This document shows positions 51,531-59,942 of a stretch of 64,000 nt of DNA, piece after piece. Origin of the DNA: an uncultured Oscillospiraceae bacterium (lineage in GTDB: Bacteria; Bacillota; Clostridia; Oscillospirales; Oscillospiraceae). A model generated the notes under the pieces. The model ran no database searches and was not told the DNA's origin. It saw nothing but the letters and a program-made list of their open reading frames with translations. Numbering within the stretch: position 1 is the first letter of the stretch; each line of letters starts with the position of its first letter. The position numbers and the translations under genes were made by a program. Location of the stretch: positions 65,948-129,947 of the forward strand of contig CAJUEC010000001.1 of NCBI GenBank assembly GCA_910585155.1, given 5' to 3'.

Positions 51531-51545
51531 TTCGCTCCACCTCTC

Positions 51546-52352
51546 CTATCCTTCTATTTGAATGGCCGCGCCCAGCCTGCGGGCCTCGTCGGAGGCCAGC
51601 TGGGTCACGATGGTCCCCCTGGGAACCACGATCACCGCCCCGCGGGGGGCGGTTCTGATCTCCCCGGCGCTGAGGACCCGGCCTGTCAGCGCGGGCCGGA
51701 TCACCCCGCCCACCTGGGGCTGGGGCCCCTGCCGCCGGGCGGGCAGAAAGCTGGTGACAGCCCTGCGCACGGCGCTGGCCATGTCCGCCGCCGGGGTCAG
51801 CCGGGCCCCATAGGCCCGGAGCTTCTCCAGGTTGCCGTGGAGGGCGTCCCGCAGGGCGGGGGTCATGTGATAGCCCAGCTTGGCCCGCATAGGGTTGTCC
51901 GGGCAGGCCCCGTCCACGGCGATCACCACGTTTTTCCCCTTCAGCAGCCCGCTCAGGATCATGGCGGCGGCGGGGGTGTCCGACATGCAGCCGGCCAGGT
52001 GGGCGGCGGTGTTCACCGTCAGGGCGGGCACCAGGATGGTGTCGAACCCGGCCGCCACCTTCTCAGGGGGCGCGTCCGCCGACTCCACCCACAGCTCCTC
52101 CGGGGCCAGGGCGGCCCGCACGGCCTCCTCCCCCGTCACGTGCAGGGCGCTGCGGGTCATGAGCACGTGGTAGGTAAAGCCCTCCTTCCGCAGCTCCCTC
52201 AGGCCCTCCAGCGCGGCGGGCACGCCGATGGCCGCGCCGGTGACGATCACCAGCGCCTGCTTCTGCCGCTCCACCAGCTTTTGTATCACCCGCTCCGCCA
52301 GCTGGTCGGCCAGCAGGGTGAGGGCCAGGTCATAACGCTCTTGCTCGGTCAA
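51546..52352 (-). CDS. Flavoprotein-fold microcompartment protein in the pduM position
   Basis: The 268-residue protein starts with a TTG after AAGGCGGTGA; no ATG is near. Residues 1-30 form a helix rich in Leu/Val (LADQLAERVIQKLVERQ) that may be a targeting segment. Residues 32-185 resemble flavin-binding decarboxylase/dipicolinate synthase B folds (LVIVTGAAIGVPAALEG, ILVPALTVNTAAHLAG, MTPALRDALHGNLEKL). The last 60 residues read VLSAGEIRTAPRGAVIVVPR and VTQLASDEARRLG, a C-terminal pattern recalling PduM and EutQ. It lies between eutJ and pduN, exactly where other operons have pduM. Its function is unknown; a flavin-dependent role in corrinoid or cofactor handling is a guess. Confidence 0.7.
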   Translation of the reverse strand: MTEQERYDLALTLLADQLAERVIQKLVERQKQALVIVTGAAIGVPAALEGLRELRKEGFTYHVLMTRSALHVTGEEAVRAALAPEELWVESADAPPEKVAAGFDTILVPALTVNTAAHLAGCMSDTPAAAMILSGLLKGKNVVIAVDGACPDNPMRAKLGYHMTPALRDALHGNLEKLRAYGARLTPAADMASAVRRAVTSFLPARRQGPQPQVGGVIRPALTGRVLSAGEIRTAPRGAVIVVPRGTIVTQLASDEARRLGAAIQIEG

Positions 52353-52366
52353 TGGTATTCACCGCC

Positions 52367-53194
52367 TTATTCGGTGCAGTTCATGGCGATGCCCAGCGGG
52401 GTCACCAGCAGCGGGGCCGCCGGCTTCACCACGGGGATCTCCAGATATTTTTGAAACACGGTCTCAAATTCGGTGAAGCAGCACGCGCCCCCCACCACAT
52501 AGACCGTATCCGCCGGACATCTGTCCAGGCAGCGCTTGACGATGGCGGCCATTTTCTCCACCACCGGCTTGATCACCGGGAACACGCTGTGCTCCTGGGC
52601 CGGGTCCCGCTTCATCTCCTCGGCCTCCTGGATGGAGCACCCGTGAAAGCCCGCCAGCACCAGTGTCATGTGGGTGCCGCCGGTGGGCTCGTCGTCCACG
52701 CAGACCACCCTGCCGTCCCGCAGGATGCTGATGCCGGTGGTTCCTCCGCCCACGTCAACCACTGCCCCGTCTCGAATGTCCAGCACCCGGGCCGCCGCCG
52801 TGGGCTCATCCACGGTGCTGGTCAGGCGGAAGCCCGCCGCCTCCACCACGTTGCCGATGGCCTTCACGCTCCCGCTCACAATGCCCGGGGGGATGGCGCA
52901 GCCCGCCGCGTCCAGACCCGTGCCCAGCTGATCCTCCAGCTGGGCCTTCAGCCGGGTGACGGCGCGCACCGCGCCCATGTAGTCCACCACCACCCCGTCC
53001 CGCACCACGGTGGAGGGGTAGGTGGCCCCGGCCACCGGCCGGTCCTCCCTGTCCACCACGGCCAGCACGATGTTGGCGGTGCCCAGGTCCACGCCGGTGC
53101 GCAGAGGCCCCGTCCAGGGATTGCTGCGCCCCTCGGCGATAAGGCGCTCAAACTCCCGCAGGGTCTCGTTGCACGGCCCCATGTCATGGCTCAT
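52367..53194 (-). CDS. eutJ: EutJ-type Hsp70/actin-fold chaperone
   Basis: The 275-residue protein has an ATPase fold of the Hsp70/FtsA kind: TGVDLGTANIVLAVVD (phosphate 1), VVDVGGGTTGISIL (phosphate 2) and YVVGGACCFTEF (adenosine). EutJ is presumed to help assembly or folding of compartment enzymes. ATG at 53194 was chosen; the longer frame reads antisense to pduL. EutJ next to pduL is also the Listeria arrangement. Confidence 0.92.
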   Translation of the reverse strand: MSHDMGPCNETLREFERLIAEGRSNPWTGPLRTGVDLGTANIVLAVVDREDRPVAGATYPSTVVRDGVVVDYMGAVRAVTRLKAQLEDQLGTGLDAAGCAIPPGIVSGSVKAIGNVVEAAGFRLTSTVDEPTAAARVLDIRDGAVVDVGGGTTGISILRDGRVVCVDDEPTGGTHMTLVLAGFHGCSIQEAEEMKRDPAQEHSVFPVIKPVVEKMAAIVKRCLDRCPADTVYVVGGACCFTEFETVFQKYLEIPVVKPAAPLLVTPLGIAMNCTE

Positions 53195-53216
53195 ATTCTC
53201 CACCCTCACGCGGCGC

Positions 53217-53867
53217 TCAGTCCGCAATGATGTAGGCCCGGTCGCCGTTTTTGACGCCCAGGGCGTTGGCCTCGTCCACGTCGATGTGCATCTCCGGGGC
53301 GAACCGGTCGGACACCCGGATGAGCACATTGTGCAGCACCGCGCCCCGCAGGCCGCCGATCTCCACCTTCACCATCTGCTGATCCCGCACGCCGATCCGC
53401 CCGGCCGTCTCCGGGTCCAGGTGGATGTGGCGCAGGGCGGCGATGGTTCCGGCGGTTTTCTCCACCGTCCCCCTGGGCCCGGTGATGGTCACGCCCGGGG
53501 TGCCCTCCAGCCTTCCGGACTCCCGGATGGGGGGGCGCACCCCCAGGGCGAAGCCGTCCGTGACGGACAGCTCCACCTGGGACTCGCTCCGCAGGGGGCC
53601 GAGCACGCGCACGCGGCTCAGCTCCCCCTTGGGTCCATGGAGGGTGACGGTCTCCTCGGCAGCGTACTGGCCCGGCTGGCCCAGGTCCTTTTTCCGGGTC
53701 AGCTCGCTGTCCGGCCCAAACAGGATGTCCATGTCCGCCCGGTCCAGATGGATGTGCCGGTTGGACACGCCGATGGGCACCGAGCGCTGGAAGCGCTCCA
53801 GCTCCTCCATGACCAGCCGGGTGACCAGGCGGACGAACATCTCATAGGTTTGCTGGCTTCTCTCCAT
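53217..53867 (-). CDS. pduL: PduL phosphate propanoyltransferase
   Basis: The enzyme converts propionyl-CoA to propionyl phosphate and recycles CoA inside the shell. The 216-residue protein has the two-zinc site motifs GVSNRHIHLDRADMDILFG, ALRHIHLDPETAGRIGV and MHIDVDEANALGV. An N-terminal amphipathic helix (about residues 4-20) precedes the first domain and may be the targeting signal. No kinase to make propionate from the product is in the window. Confidence 0.94.
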   Translation of the reverse strand: MERSQQTYEMFVRLVTRLVMEELERFQRSVPIGVSNRHIHLDRADMDILFGPDSELTRKKDLGQPGQYAAEETVTLHGPKGELSRVRVLGPLRSESQVELSVTDGFALGVRPPIRESGRLEGTPGVTITGPRGTVEKTAGTIAALRHIHLDPETAGRIGVRDQQMVKVEIGGLRGAVLHNVLIRVSDRFAPEMHIDVDEANALGVKNGDRAYIIAD

Positions 53868-53883
53868 GGCTTATACCACCTTT

Positions 53884-54165
53884 TTACAGGTCCTTGGGCA
53901 GAATTTTTTCCACGTCGGTGTGGGGCCGGGGGATCACGTGGACGGAGACCACCTCGCCCACCTTGGCCGCGGCGGCGGAGCCGGCGTCCACAGACGCCTT
54001 CACCGCGCCCACGTCGCCCCGCACCATCACGGTGACCAGGCCGGAGCCGATCTTCTCATAGCCGACGAGGGACACGTTGGCGGATTTGGTCATAGCGTCG
54101 GCAGCCTCGATGGCGCCCACCAGGCCCTTGGTCTCCACCATGCCCAGAGCTTCACCCATACTCAT
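53884..54165 (-). CDS. pduJ: BMC-H hexameric shell protein, PduJ-like
   Basis: The 93-residue single-BMC-domain protein (EALGMVETKGLVGAIEAADA, YEKIGSGLVTVMVRGDVGAVK, HVIPRPHTDVEKIL) is nearly identical to PduA at 60796. It is a main facet protein; the short pore loop GSGLVT is that of an open central pore. AGGAGGT stands 5 bases before the ATG. Together with PduA it should form most of the shell surface. Confidence 0.95.
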   Translation of the reverse strand: MSMGEALGMVETKGLVGAIEAADAMTKSANVSLVGYEKIGSGLVTVMVRGDVGAVKASVDAGSAAAAKVGEVVSVHVIPRPHTDVEKILPKDL

Positions 54166-54203
54166 AAGTTACCTCCTAACGGGCCGCTTCTGCGGCCCTT
54201 CTT

Positions 54204-54830
54204 CTATTGTTTGCGTTTTCCGCCCCGCTTGGCGGGGGTCTTTCTGGCCGTCCTGGGCTTGACCGGGGCTGCCTCCTCAGCGGCCGGGGTCTCCGCCCCG
54301 GGAGCTGCCTCCTCAGCAGAGGGCTCCTCCTCGGGGATTTCGGGAGCCGCCTCCTCCAGGGGGTCGGGGGCGGGCTCCTCCGCTGGGATGGGGACCTCCT
54401 CCGCCCCGGGAACCGCCGGGGTTTCGGCCTCGTCGGCCTCTTCCGCAGGCGGGACGGGTTCTTCCTTTTCCGGCTCATCGGGACCCGCGGGGGGCTCCGG
54501 CGGGGCGGGGGGTTCCGGGTCCGCAGGGGGCTCCGGGGGCTTCCAGCCCACGGTGTCCGCGCTGCGGATCAGCCGCTCCAGCCCGTCGGCGGGGCGGGGG
54601 ATCACCCGCGTGCTCACCACCCGGGTGACCTTTCCGGCGGCGATCCGGGCGGCGTCCACGGCGGCCTTCACCGCCCCCACGTCGCCCTGGATCTTTACGG
54701 TGGTCCAGCCGCCGCCGCGGGTCAGCTCGTAGCCGATCAATTCCACGTTGGCGGACTTCACCGCGGCGTCGGCGGCCTCGATGCCGCCCGCCAGGCCCTG
54801 GGTCTCGATGAGTCCTAAACTCTTCTGCAT
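54204..54830 (-). CDS. BMC-H shell protein with a long acidic tail and basic end
   Basis: Residues 1-92 are a BMC-H domain (SLGLIETQGLAGGIEAADAA, VKIQGDVGAVKAAVDAAR, RVIPRPADGLERL). Residues 93-208 form a low-complexity Pro/Glu/Ala tail (EPPADPEPPAPPEPP, EEADEAETP) that ends in a strongly basic patch, KPRTARKTPAKRGGKRKQ. The position matches pduK, but the Fe-S-type cysteines of Salmonella PduK are absent, as is the winged helix of EutK. It is probably a minor facet protein with an interior or exterior tether. Confidence 0.88.
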   Translation of the reverse strand: MQKSLGLIETQGLAGGIEAADAAVKSANVELIGYELTRGGGWTTVKIQGDVGAVKAAVDAARIAAGKVTRVVSTRVIPRPADGLERLIRSADTVGWKPPEPPADPEPPAPPEPPAGPDEPEKEEPVPPAEEADEAETPAVPGAEEVPIPAEEPAPDPLEEAAPEIPEEEPSAEEAAPGAETPAAEEAAPVKPRTARKTPAKRGGKRKQ

Positions 54831-54841
54831 ACACGTACCTC

Positions 54842-55195
54842 CTAGTCCAGAGGTTTCAGCGGCAATTTCTTGACCAGCCGCGCGGCGTTGGCCCCCAGGG
54901 CCCGCACCTGGTCGGCCTGCCGGGCGGGGACCCGGTAAAGAGGCCGCTCCTGCCCCAGCTTGGAGTAGTGCAGGACCGCGAACTGCCGGTCCAGCCCCAG
55001 TCCCACCTCCAGCCGGGAGGCCTGGGCGGCTTCCCAGGCCATGGCCAGTGCGTCCATGCCCTGGCGGCTCCCCTGCTCCCAGGGGATGCCCTCCTCCTCC
55101 ATGCCGTAGGTCAGCTGCCGCAGGGCTGACGGGGCGGCGTCGGGGCTGGCCAGAACGTGGATATTGGGCTTGGTCATCTCAATGGGCGTGGCCAT
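54842..55195 (-). CDS. pduH: PduH diol dehydratase reactivase small subunit
   Basis: The 117-residue protein partners PduG to exchange damaged cobalamin in the dehydratase. It carries the family segments YGMEEEGIPWEQ, AAQASRLEVGLGLD and PLYRVPARQADQVRALGANAARL. Length is normal. It begins 3 bases after the pduG stop. Confidence 0.92.
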   Translation of the reverse strand: MATPIEMTKPNIHVLASPDAAPSALRQLTYGMEEEGIPWEQGSRQGMDALAMAWEAAQASRLEVGLGLDRQFAVLHYSKLGQERPLYRVPARQADQVRALGANAARLVKKLPLKPLD

Positions 55196-55198
55196 GGG

Positions 55199-57019
55199 TC
55201 AGGCCCCCCCTTCCAGCGCCGACAGCACCAGGCCGGTGGCCACCGCGTTGCGGGGACCCTCGCTGCCCCGGATGTTGCCCCGGCCGGCCACCACCTTGTA
55301 CTGGGACAGGGCGTCGGTGACCATCTGAGGCACCTCGAAGTCCAGGGCGGAGCCGCCCACCAGCACCACGAACCGGATGTCCCGGACGCTGCCCGTGGGG
55401 CTGACCCGGGTGAGGGCCCGAATGGCGTTGGTGACGAACACCTTCTGCTTGGCCTGACGGCGGATGAGGCGGATCTTCTCCATGGACCAGTCCCCCTCCA
55501 GGGGGAGCATTTTGCCCTCCTTCAGGATGACCACCTTGGCGAAAATATTGGGGTCCAGCGGGGTGGGGAAGAATTCCACGGTGCCGTTCTCGTGGCGGAT
55601 GTGGAACAGACTCTCCACCTTGGCCATGGGGTACTTCTTCACGTCTTCCGCCGTGTCGAAGCTGTCCAGGCCCATCTCCGACTGGATGAGGAGGGTGACC
55701 ATATTGCCCGCCCCAGCCAGATGGATGGAGTGGATGGTCCCGTCCTCGCTGATGATGGACGCGTCGGTGGAGCCGGCCCCCATGTCCAGGATGGCCAGGG
55801 GCTTGTTGGTGCCCGGGGTGGTCAGGGCGCCGCGAATGGCCATGTCGGCCTCCACGCCCCCCACCTCCACGCTCACGCCGATCTGCGCGGCGAACTCCTT
55901 GGCAATGGCCTCCATCTGGAGGCGGTCGGCCTTCACCATGGCGGCGATGCCCACGGCGTTCTCCTGGGAGAACTCGTTGGCCAGGCCGCCCTGGACCTTC
56001 TGGGGGGTGAACGTGTCCACCGCCAGCAGGTCCTGGATGTGGATGTCCCGGGGGTGCTGGCCAGTCAGGTTGGCCATCACCTGGCGCACCTTCTCCAGCA
56101 TTCCCCCTGCGTTGGTGCCCGGCTCGCCCCGCACGTCCTCCAGGGCGGGGATGGACTCCACCGCCTTCATGATCTTGTCCGCCCCGTCGTCCACGTCCAC
56201 CTTCACGGTGCGCATGGCGCCCTTCAGCTCCATGGTGCCGGCGGGGATCTTGCGCTCCTTCACGTCGCCGCTGGGGGTCTTGATGACCACCGCCGAGCGG
56301 TTGCCGATGAGGGCCCGGGCGATGGGCACCACCTGCCGGGTCTCGTCCGAGGACAGCCCGAACAATGTGGCGATGCCGTAGGGGTTGGACAGCACCTCCA
56401 CCACGCCGCCCACCCCGGCCACCTCCACCGCCGAGCGCATGCCCAGGGGAACCTTGTCCACCAGGGCCACCTCGTCCACGATGGGGATCTTGCGGTGCAG
56501 CCGGTTGTGGATGAGCACACCGTCGTCCCGCTGCACGATGGCGGCGGTGACCTGCCGGGTGCCGGCGGAGCCCTGGTTGATGAGCCGGGCCGCCTCCTCA
56601 AAGTCCACGCTGGCGGGGATGACGGCGATGTAGTCCTTGCCGCCGGGGGCGTCCTCCAGCTCGGTGATGAGAACGGTCTCCCCCACCCCCACGCCCATGC
56701 CGCCGGGGGTGGAGGGGTTGTGGCCGATCATGGTGGATTCGGTGATGATGGTCTCGGTGATGGTCTCCATGGCCACGTCGCCGATGACCGGGGCGGCCTC
56801 GTTGAGGCGCACCTCGGACAGGTCCTTCACCTCCAGCCCCGCCGTCTCCAGGGCGCGGGTCAGGGAGTGGAAGATGCCGTTGATGTTCTGCCGGGTCCCC
56901 TTGATCCCCGTGGTGGGCACCGTGCCGCTGGCCAGGAATTCCAGCCTGCCAGCCTCCAGCCTGGCCAGAGCGGTTTCCGTTGTCGCGTTGCCGATATCAA
57001 TGCCTGCAACGATTTTCAT
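55199..57019 (-). CDS. pduG: PduG diol dehydratase reactivase large subunit
   Basis: The 606-residue ATPase releases inactive cobalamin from the dehydratase. It has the actin-like phosphate loop VAGIDIGNATTETALA, then MGAGSTDASIISEDG (phosphate 2) and VVLVGGSALDFEVPQMV near the end. The swiveling domain TPGGMGVGVGETVLI is present. Length and gene order (E-G-H) are normal. Confidence 0.95.
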   Translation of the reverse strand: MKIVAGIDIGNATTETALARLEAGRLEFLASGTVPTTGIKGTRQNINGIFHSLTRALETAGLEVKDLSEVRLNEAAPVIGDVAMETITETIITESTMIGHNPSTPGGMGVGVGETVLITELEDAPGGKDYIAVIPASVDFEEAARLINQGSAGTRQVTAAIVQRDDGVLIHNRLHRKIPIVDEVALVDKVPLGMRSAVEVAGVGGVVEVLSNPYGIATLFGLSSDETRQVVPIARALIGNRSAVVIKTPSGDVKERKIPAGTMELKGAMRTVKVDVDDGADKIMKAVESIPALEDVRGEPGTNAGGMLEKVRQVMANLTGQHPRDIHIQDLLAVDTFTPQKVQGGLANEFSQENAVGIAAMVKADRLQMEAIAKEFAAQIGVSVEVGGVEADMAIRGALTTPGTNKPLAILDMGAGSTDASIISEDGTIHSIHLAGAGNMVTLLIQSEMGLDSFDTAEDVKKYPMAKVESLFHIRHENGTVEFFPTPLDPNIFAKVVILKEGKMLPLEGDWSMEKIRLIRRQAKQKVFVTNAIRALTRVSPTGSVRDIRFVVLVGGSALDFEVPQMVTDALSQYKVVAGRGNIRGSEGPRNAVATGLVLSALEGGA

Positions 57020-57047
57020 GTGCGGTGCCTCCTCACTCTTCGGCTGC

Positions 57048-57554
57048 TCAGAACTTCTTCAGCCGGTCCCGCTTCTCGTAGACCTCGGCGGCCTCCCGCA
57101 CCAGGCCGGCGGCGGTCTTGGCGCCGTACTTGCCGTCCAGCTCGCTGGCGATGTCCAGCAGCTCCTGCTTGGTGGAGCGGTAGGGGCGCAGGGCGTTGTA
57201 GATCTCCAGCAGGCGCTCGTCGGGCACGGCGATGAGCTCGGCGGCCCGGCGCAGGTTGCCCGCGAAGGCCTCCCGGTTGACGGACTCGGCCACCTGGGCC
57301 TGGTACTCCAGGGTCTCGGGGGCGATGCGCATGTCGTCGGAGGTCAGCTCGCCGGAGAGCACCTTTTCGTAGCTCAGGCTGCTAAAGGGCTTGCCGGTGG
57401 GGGTCTTGAGCTTGTCGGTCTCCTTCTCGGCCAGGGGGTAGTTGGCGGCGGTCATCCTGCCGCCCGCGGGGGTAGAGGGAGCGGAAGCGGCGCCCTTATT
57501 CATGGCAGCCATAACCTGCTCCACGATCTGTTTCATCAAGAGTTCCTGATCCAT
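57048..57554 (-). CDS. pduE: PduE diol dehydratase small subunit
   Basis: The 168-residue gamma subunit has an N-terminal amphipathic helix (LLMKQIVEQVMAAMN), a Ser/Ala/Pro-rich linker and the core YPLAEKETDKLKTPTGKPFS, LRRAAELIAVPDERLLEIYN. The helix is similar in kind to the PduD and PduP targeting segments. Confidence 0.95.
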   Translation of the reverse strand: MDQELLMKQIVEQVMAAMNKGAASAPSTPAGGRMTAANYPLAEKETDKLKTPTGKPFSSLSYEKVLSGELTSDDMRIAPETLEYQAQVAESVNREAFAGNLRRAAELIAVPDERLLEIYNALRPYRSTKQELLDIASELDGKYGAKTAAGLVREAAEVYEKRDRLKKF

Positions 57555-57568
57555 GTTCCTGCCTCCCT

Positions 57569-58237
57569 TTACTTAAACGAAACGGTGACGGCCTGGGGCT
57601 TCTTGTCCCGGTCGCAGTGCTCGGTCTCCTTGATGTGGAGCAGAGCGGCGATGGCCTGGTAGGTGGGGCGGGCCATCTGGTCGTTGCGCACGGTGACGGG
57701 GGTGGGGGCCTCGCCCTTGGCGTACTTGGCGGCGTTCTTGCCGATCTGACGGAAGGTGTCCATCTCGATCAGCGGCGCCTGAGAGAACAGCTCCAGGTTG
57801 CTCAGGGGGGGCAGGTCCTTTTGGTGGATTACCGTGGTCCCCTTGGACTGGATGCCGATGCCGATGCCGGAGCCGGAGTACTCGGCGGCGTCATGGGCGA
57901 TGAAGGACACGTCGGAGGTGCGGAACACCCGGATCAGGCGCCACTTCATGCCCTCCTCCTCGATGCCGGCGATGATCTCCCGCAGCACCTTGCTGTGGGG
58001 CTGGTGGATGATGGTCTCGTGCTGGTACACGCCGAAGGCGGGGGCCAGGCCGATGACCACCTCGTCGGGGGCCACGCCGCGGGCGGCCTCGCCGGTGTCG
58101 GCCAGGGTCATTTCGCCGGCGGACAGGGTGCTGACAGGGGCGGCCTTGGGGGCCGCGGCGGGAGCGGTCGAGGCTGCGCCCATCTCCTTGAGAACCTCTT
58201 CAATCACGCTGCGAAGCATATTTTCATCAAAATTCAT
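57569..58237 (-). CDS. pduD: PduD diol dehydratase medium subunit
   Basis: The 222-residue beta subunit helps to bind adenosylcobalamin. An encapsulation helix, MNFDENMLRSVIEEVLKEMG, and an Ala/Pro linker precede the core (DEVVIGLAPAFGVYQHETII, SDVSFIAHDAAEYSGSGIGI, FSQAPLIEMDTFRQIG). The first five residues match PduP. Gene order C-D-E is standard. Confidence 0.95.
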   Translation of the reverse strand: MNFDENMLRSVIEEVLKEMGAASTAPAAAPKAAPVSTLSAGEMTLADTGEAARGVAPDEVVIGLAPAFGVYQHETIIHQPHSKVLREIIAGIEEEGMKWRLIRVFRTSDVSFIAHDAAEYSGSGIGIGIQSKGTTVIHQKDLPPLSNLELFSQAPLIEMDTFRQIGKNAAKYAKGEAPTPVTVRNDQMARPTYQAIAALLHIKETEHCDRDKKPQAVTVSFK

Positions 58238-58256
58238 AGTTCGACCCTCCCTCTGA

Positions 58257-59918
58257 TTAGATGTCTTCCGGCCGGATGGCGTTGGGGATGTTCTTGATCT
58301 GCTCCCAGCGCTCCTCGCTGAGCTGATAGCCGGTCATGGGCCCGTGGTAGTCGTTGGGGGCGTTCACGCCGGAGAAGACGTGGAAGTCCTTGTCGAAGAT
58401 GGAGGCGGTGTGCAGGTAGTCGCCGGCCACCTTCTGGCGGAGCATGTTGTAGATGTTCTGGGCCACGTCGGGGAAGCCGGCCTTGTCCAGCGCCTTGACG
58501 AAGTCCACGCCGGTGACCTTCCGGGCCATCATGGCCTCGATGGCCTTCAGGTCCTCGTTGACGTTGCGGTTGGGCATATCCTCGGAGCCCCGGGCGTAGG
58601 TGGCGGCCTCCACCTCCTCGTCAGTGATGGGGGGCAGGCCCAGCTCGCGGAACATCCCCTGGAGGGCCCGGGCGGCCTTGTTGCGGGCCTTGATGACGTC
58701 CTCTTCCTTGACGGGCTGCAGACCGCCGTCAATACGCATGTCCCGCTGGATGATGTTCCAGTCGTCGTAGTCGTCCGCGTCCCAGTTGGAGCCGGCGAAC
58801 ATGTTGTCGTAGTTGGGGGTGGCGGAGTAGCCGGAGCAGATGTAGTCGGTGCCGGAGAACAGCTGGGGCACGCTGCGGGCCACCCGGCGCAGGTCGGAGT
58901 GGGTGAAGGTCTGGTCGTTGGAGGTGGTGGACTCCAGGTCCAGCAGCATGGCGATCAGGTTCTCCGCGGCGATGGCGCGGATGCCGCCGGGCACGCCGGC
59001 GGGCACGCCCACGCAGGACACGGAGCCGTTCTGGGTGCCCTGCACGCCGGCGCCCTTGGTGACGGCCAGGCAGCGGGCCTCCAGGTACAGCATGCTCTTG
59101 CCCTCGGCGTAGCCCATCTGAACCTCGGAGCCGGTGCCGGAGGTGAAGCGCATCTTCAGGCCGCGGCTGGCGTAGCAGCTGGCCAGGAACGCCTTGGAGT
59201 AGGGGGTGTCGTCGCCGTCCATGAACACCGGCTCGGTGCCGTACACGGAGATGGTCTCGGCGTAGGTGGTGAAGCCCCGCATGCCCAGCTGGAGCTCGGT
59301 GGCCTCCTCCAGGGCGCACTGGGTCATGATGCCGGGACGGCCGGCCTGGGCGCCCACGAACAGGGCCATGGCGTTGAAGGGGGCGTACCGGGCGATGCCC
59401 ACGGTGGTTTCCATCTCGGCGAAGCCGCGGACAGCGGCCTCGGCGGCGTCGGCGGCGATCTGGACGGGATTGTCCTTCACGTTGGTGACGTGGCACTGGT
59501 TGGCGGGCATCAGGCGGGCGCGCATCTTGGTCATGCCCATCATGATCTCCACGATGGTGAGCTTGCCCACGATCTCGGTGAGCTTGGCGGGGGTGACGGA
59601 CAGGGTGATGTCCAGGATCTCGTCCCGGGACACGTTGATGTCCACGATCTTGCGGGCGATGTCCAGGGAATCCATGGCCATGGCCTTCTCCGCATTGCCC
59701 AGCCGGATGGCGTGGTCGGCGATGAAGGTGTCCAGCATGTCGAAGTCGGCCCGGGTCTTGCCGTCCATCTCCACGATTCTGCCGTTCTCAATCTTGATGC
59801 TGGGCTTGGGGTCGAAGGGGCTGTTCATGGCGATCAGGCCGACCTCAGGCCACTCCTGCACGTACCCGTCCTGGTTGACCGGGCGGGCTGCCAGAGCTTC
59901 AAAACGCTTCGATTTCAT
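58257..59918 (-). CDS. pduC: PduC B12-dependent diol dehydratase large subunit
   Basis: The radical enzyme converts 1,2-propanediol to propionaldehyde (or glycerol to 3-hydroxypropionaldehyde). The 553 residues align closely with Klebsiella PddA. Active-site positions are kept: His143-type in CHVTNVKDN, Glu170 in EMETTVGIARYAP, Glu221 in AETISVYGTEP, Gln296 and Ser301 in QGTQNGSVSC, Asp335-Gln336 in SNDQTFTHSD. These do not separate diol from glycerol preference. The pdu context favours 1,2-propanediol, probably from fucose or rhamnose fermentation in the gut. Confidence 0.96.
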   Translation of the reverse strand: MKSKRFEALAARPVNQDGYVQEWPEVGLIAMNSPFDPKPSIKIENGRIVEMDGKTRADFDMLDTFIADHAIRLGNAEKAMAMDSLDIARKIVDINVSRDEILDITLSVTPAKLTEIVGKLTIVEIMMGMTKMRARLMPANQCHVTNVKDNPVQIAADAAEAAVRGFAEMETTVGIARYAPFNAMALFVGAQAGRPGIMTQCALEEATELQLGMRGFTTYAETISVYGTEPVFMDGDDTPYSKAFLASCYASRGLKMRFTSGTGSEVQMGYAEGKSMLYLEARCLAVTKGAGVQGTQNGSVSCVGVPAGVPGGIRAIAAENLIAMLLDLESTTSNDQTFTHSDLRRVARSVPQLFSGTDYICSGYSATPNYDNMFAGSNWDADDYDDWNIIQRDMRIDGGLQPVKEEDVIKARNKAARALQGMFRELGLPPITDEEVEAATYARGSEDMPNRNVNEDLKAIEAMMARKVTGVDFVKALDKAGFPDVAQNIYNMLRQKVAGDYLHTASIFDKDFHVFSGVNAPNDYHGPMTGYQLSEERWEQIKNIPNAIRPEDI

Positions 59919-59942
59919 AGCTTATGCTCCTTCCCGGCTTGA

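Noticed and set aside
58257..59918. Altered substrate pocket in PduC suggested by AGVPGG in place of SAVPSG
   Set aside because: Counting against Klebsiella PddA shows that Ser301 is the serine of GSVSC, which is kept, as is Gln336; the changed serine is at position 307 and 311 and gives no basis for a specificity claim.
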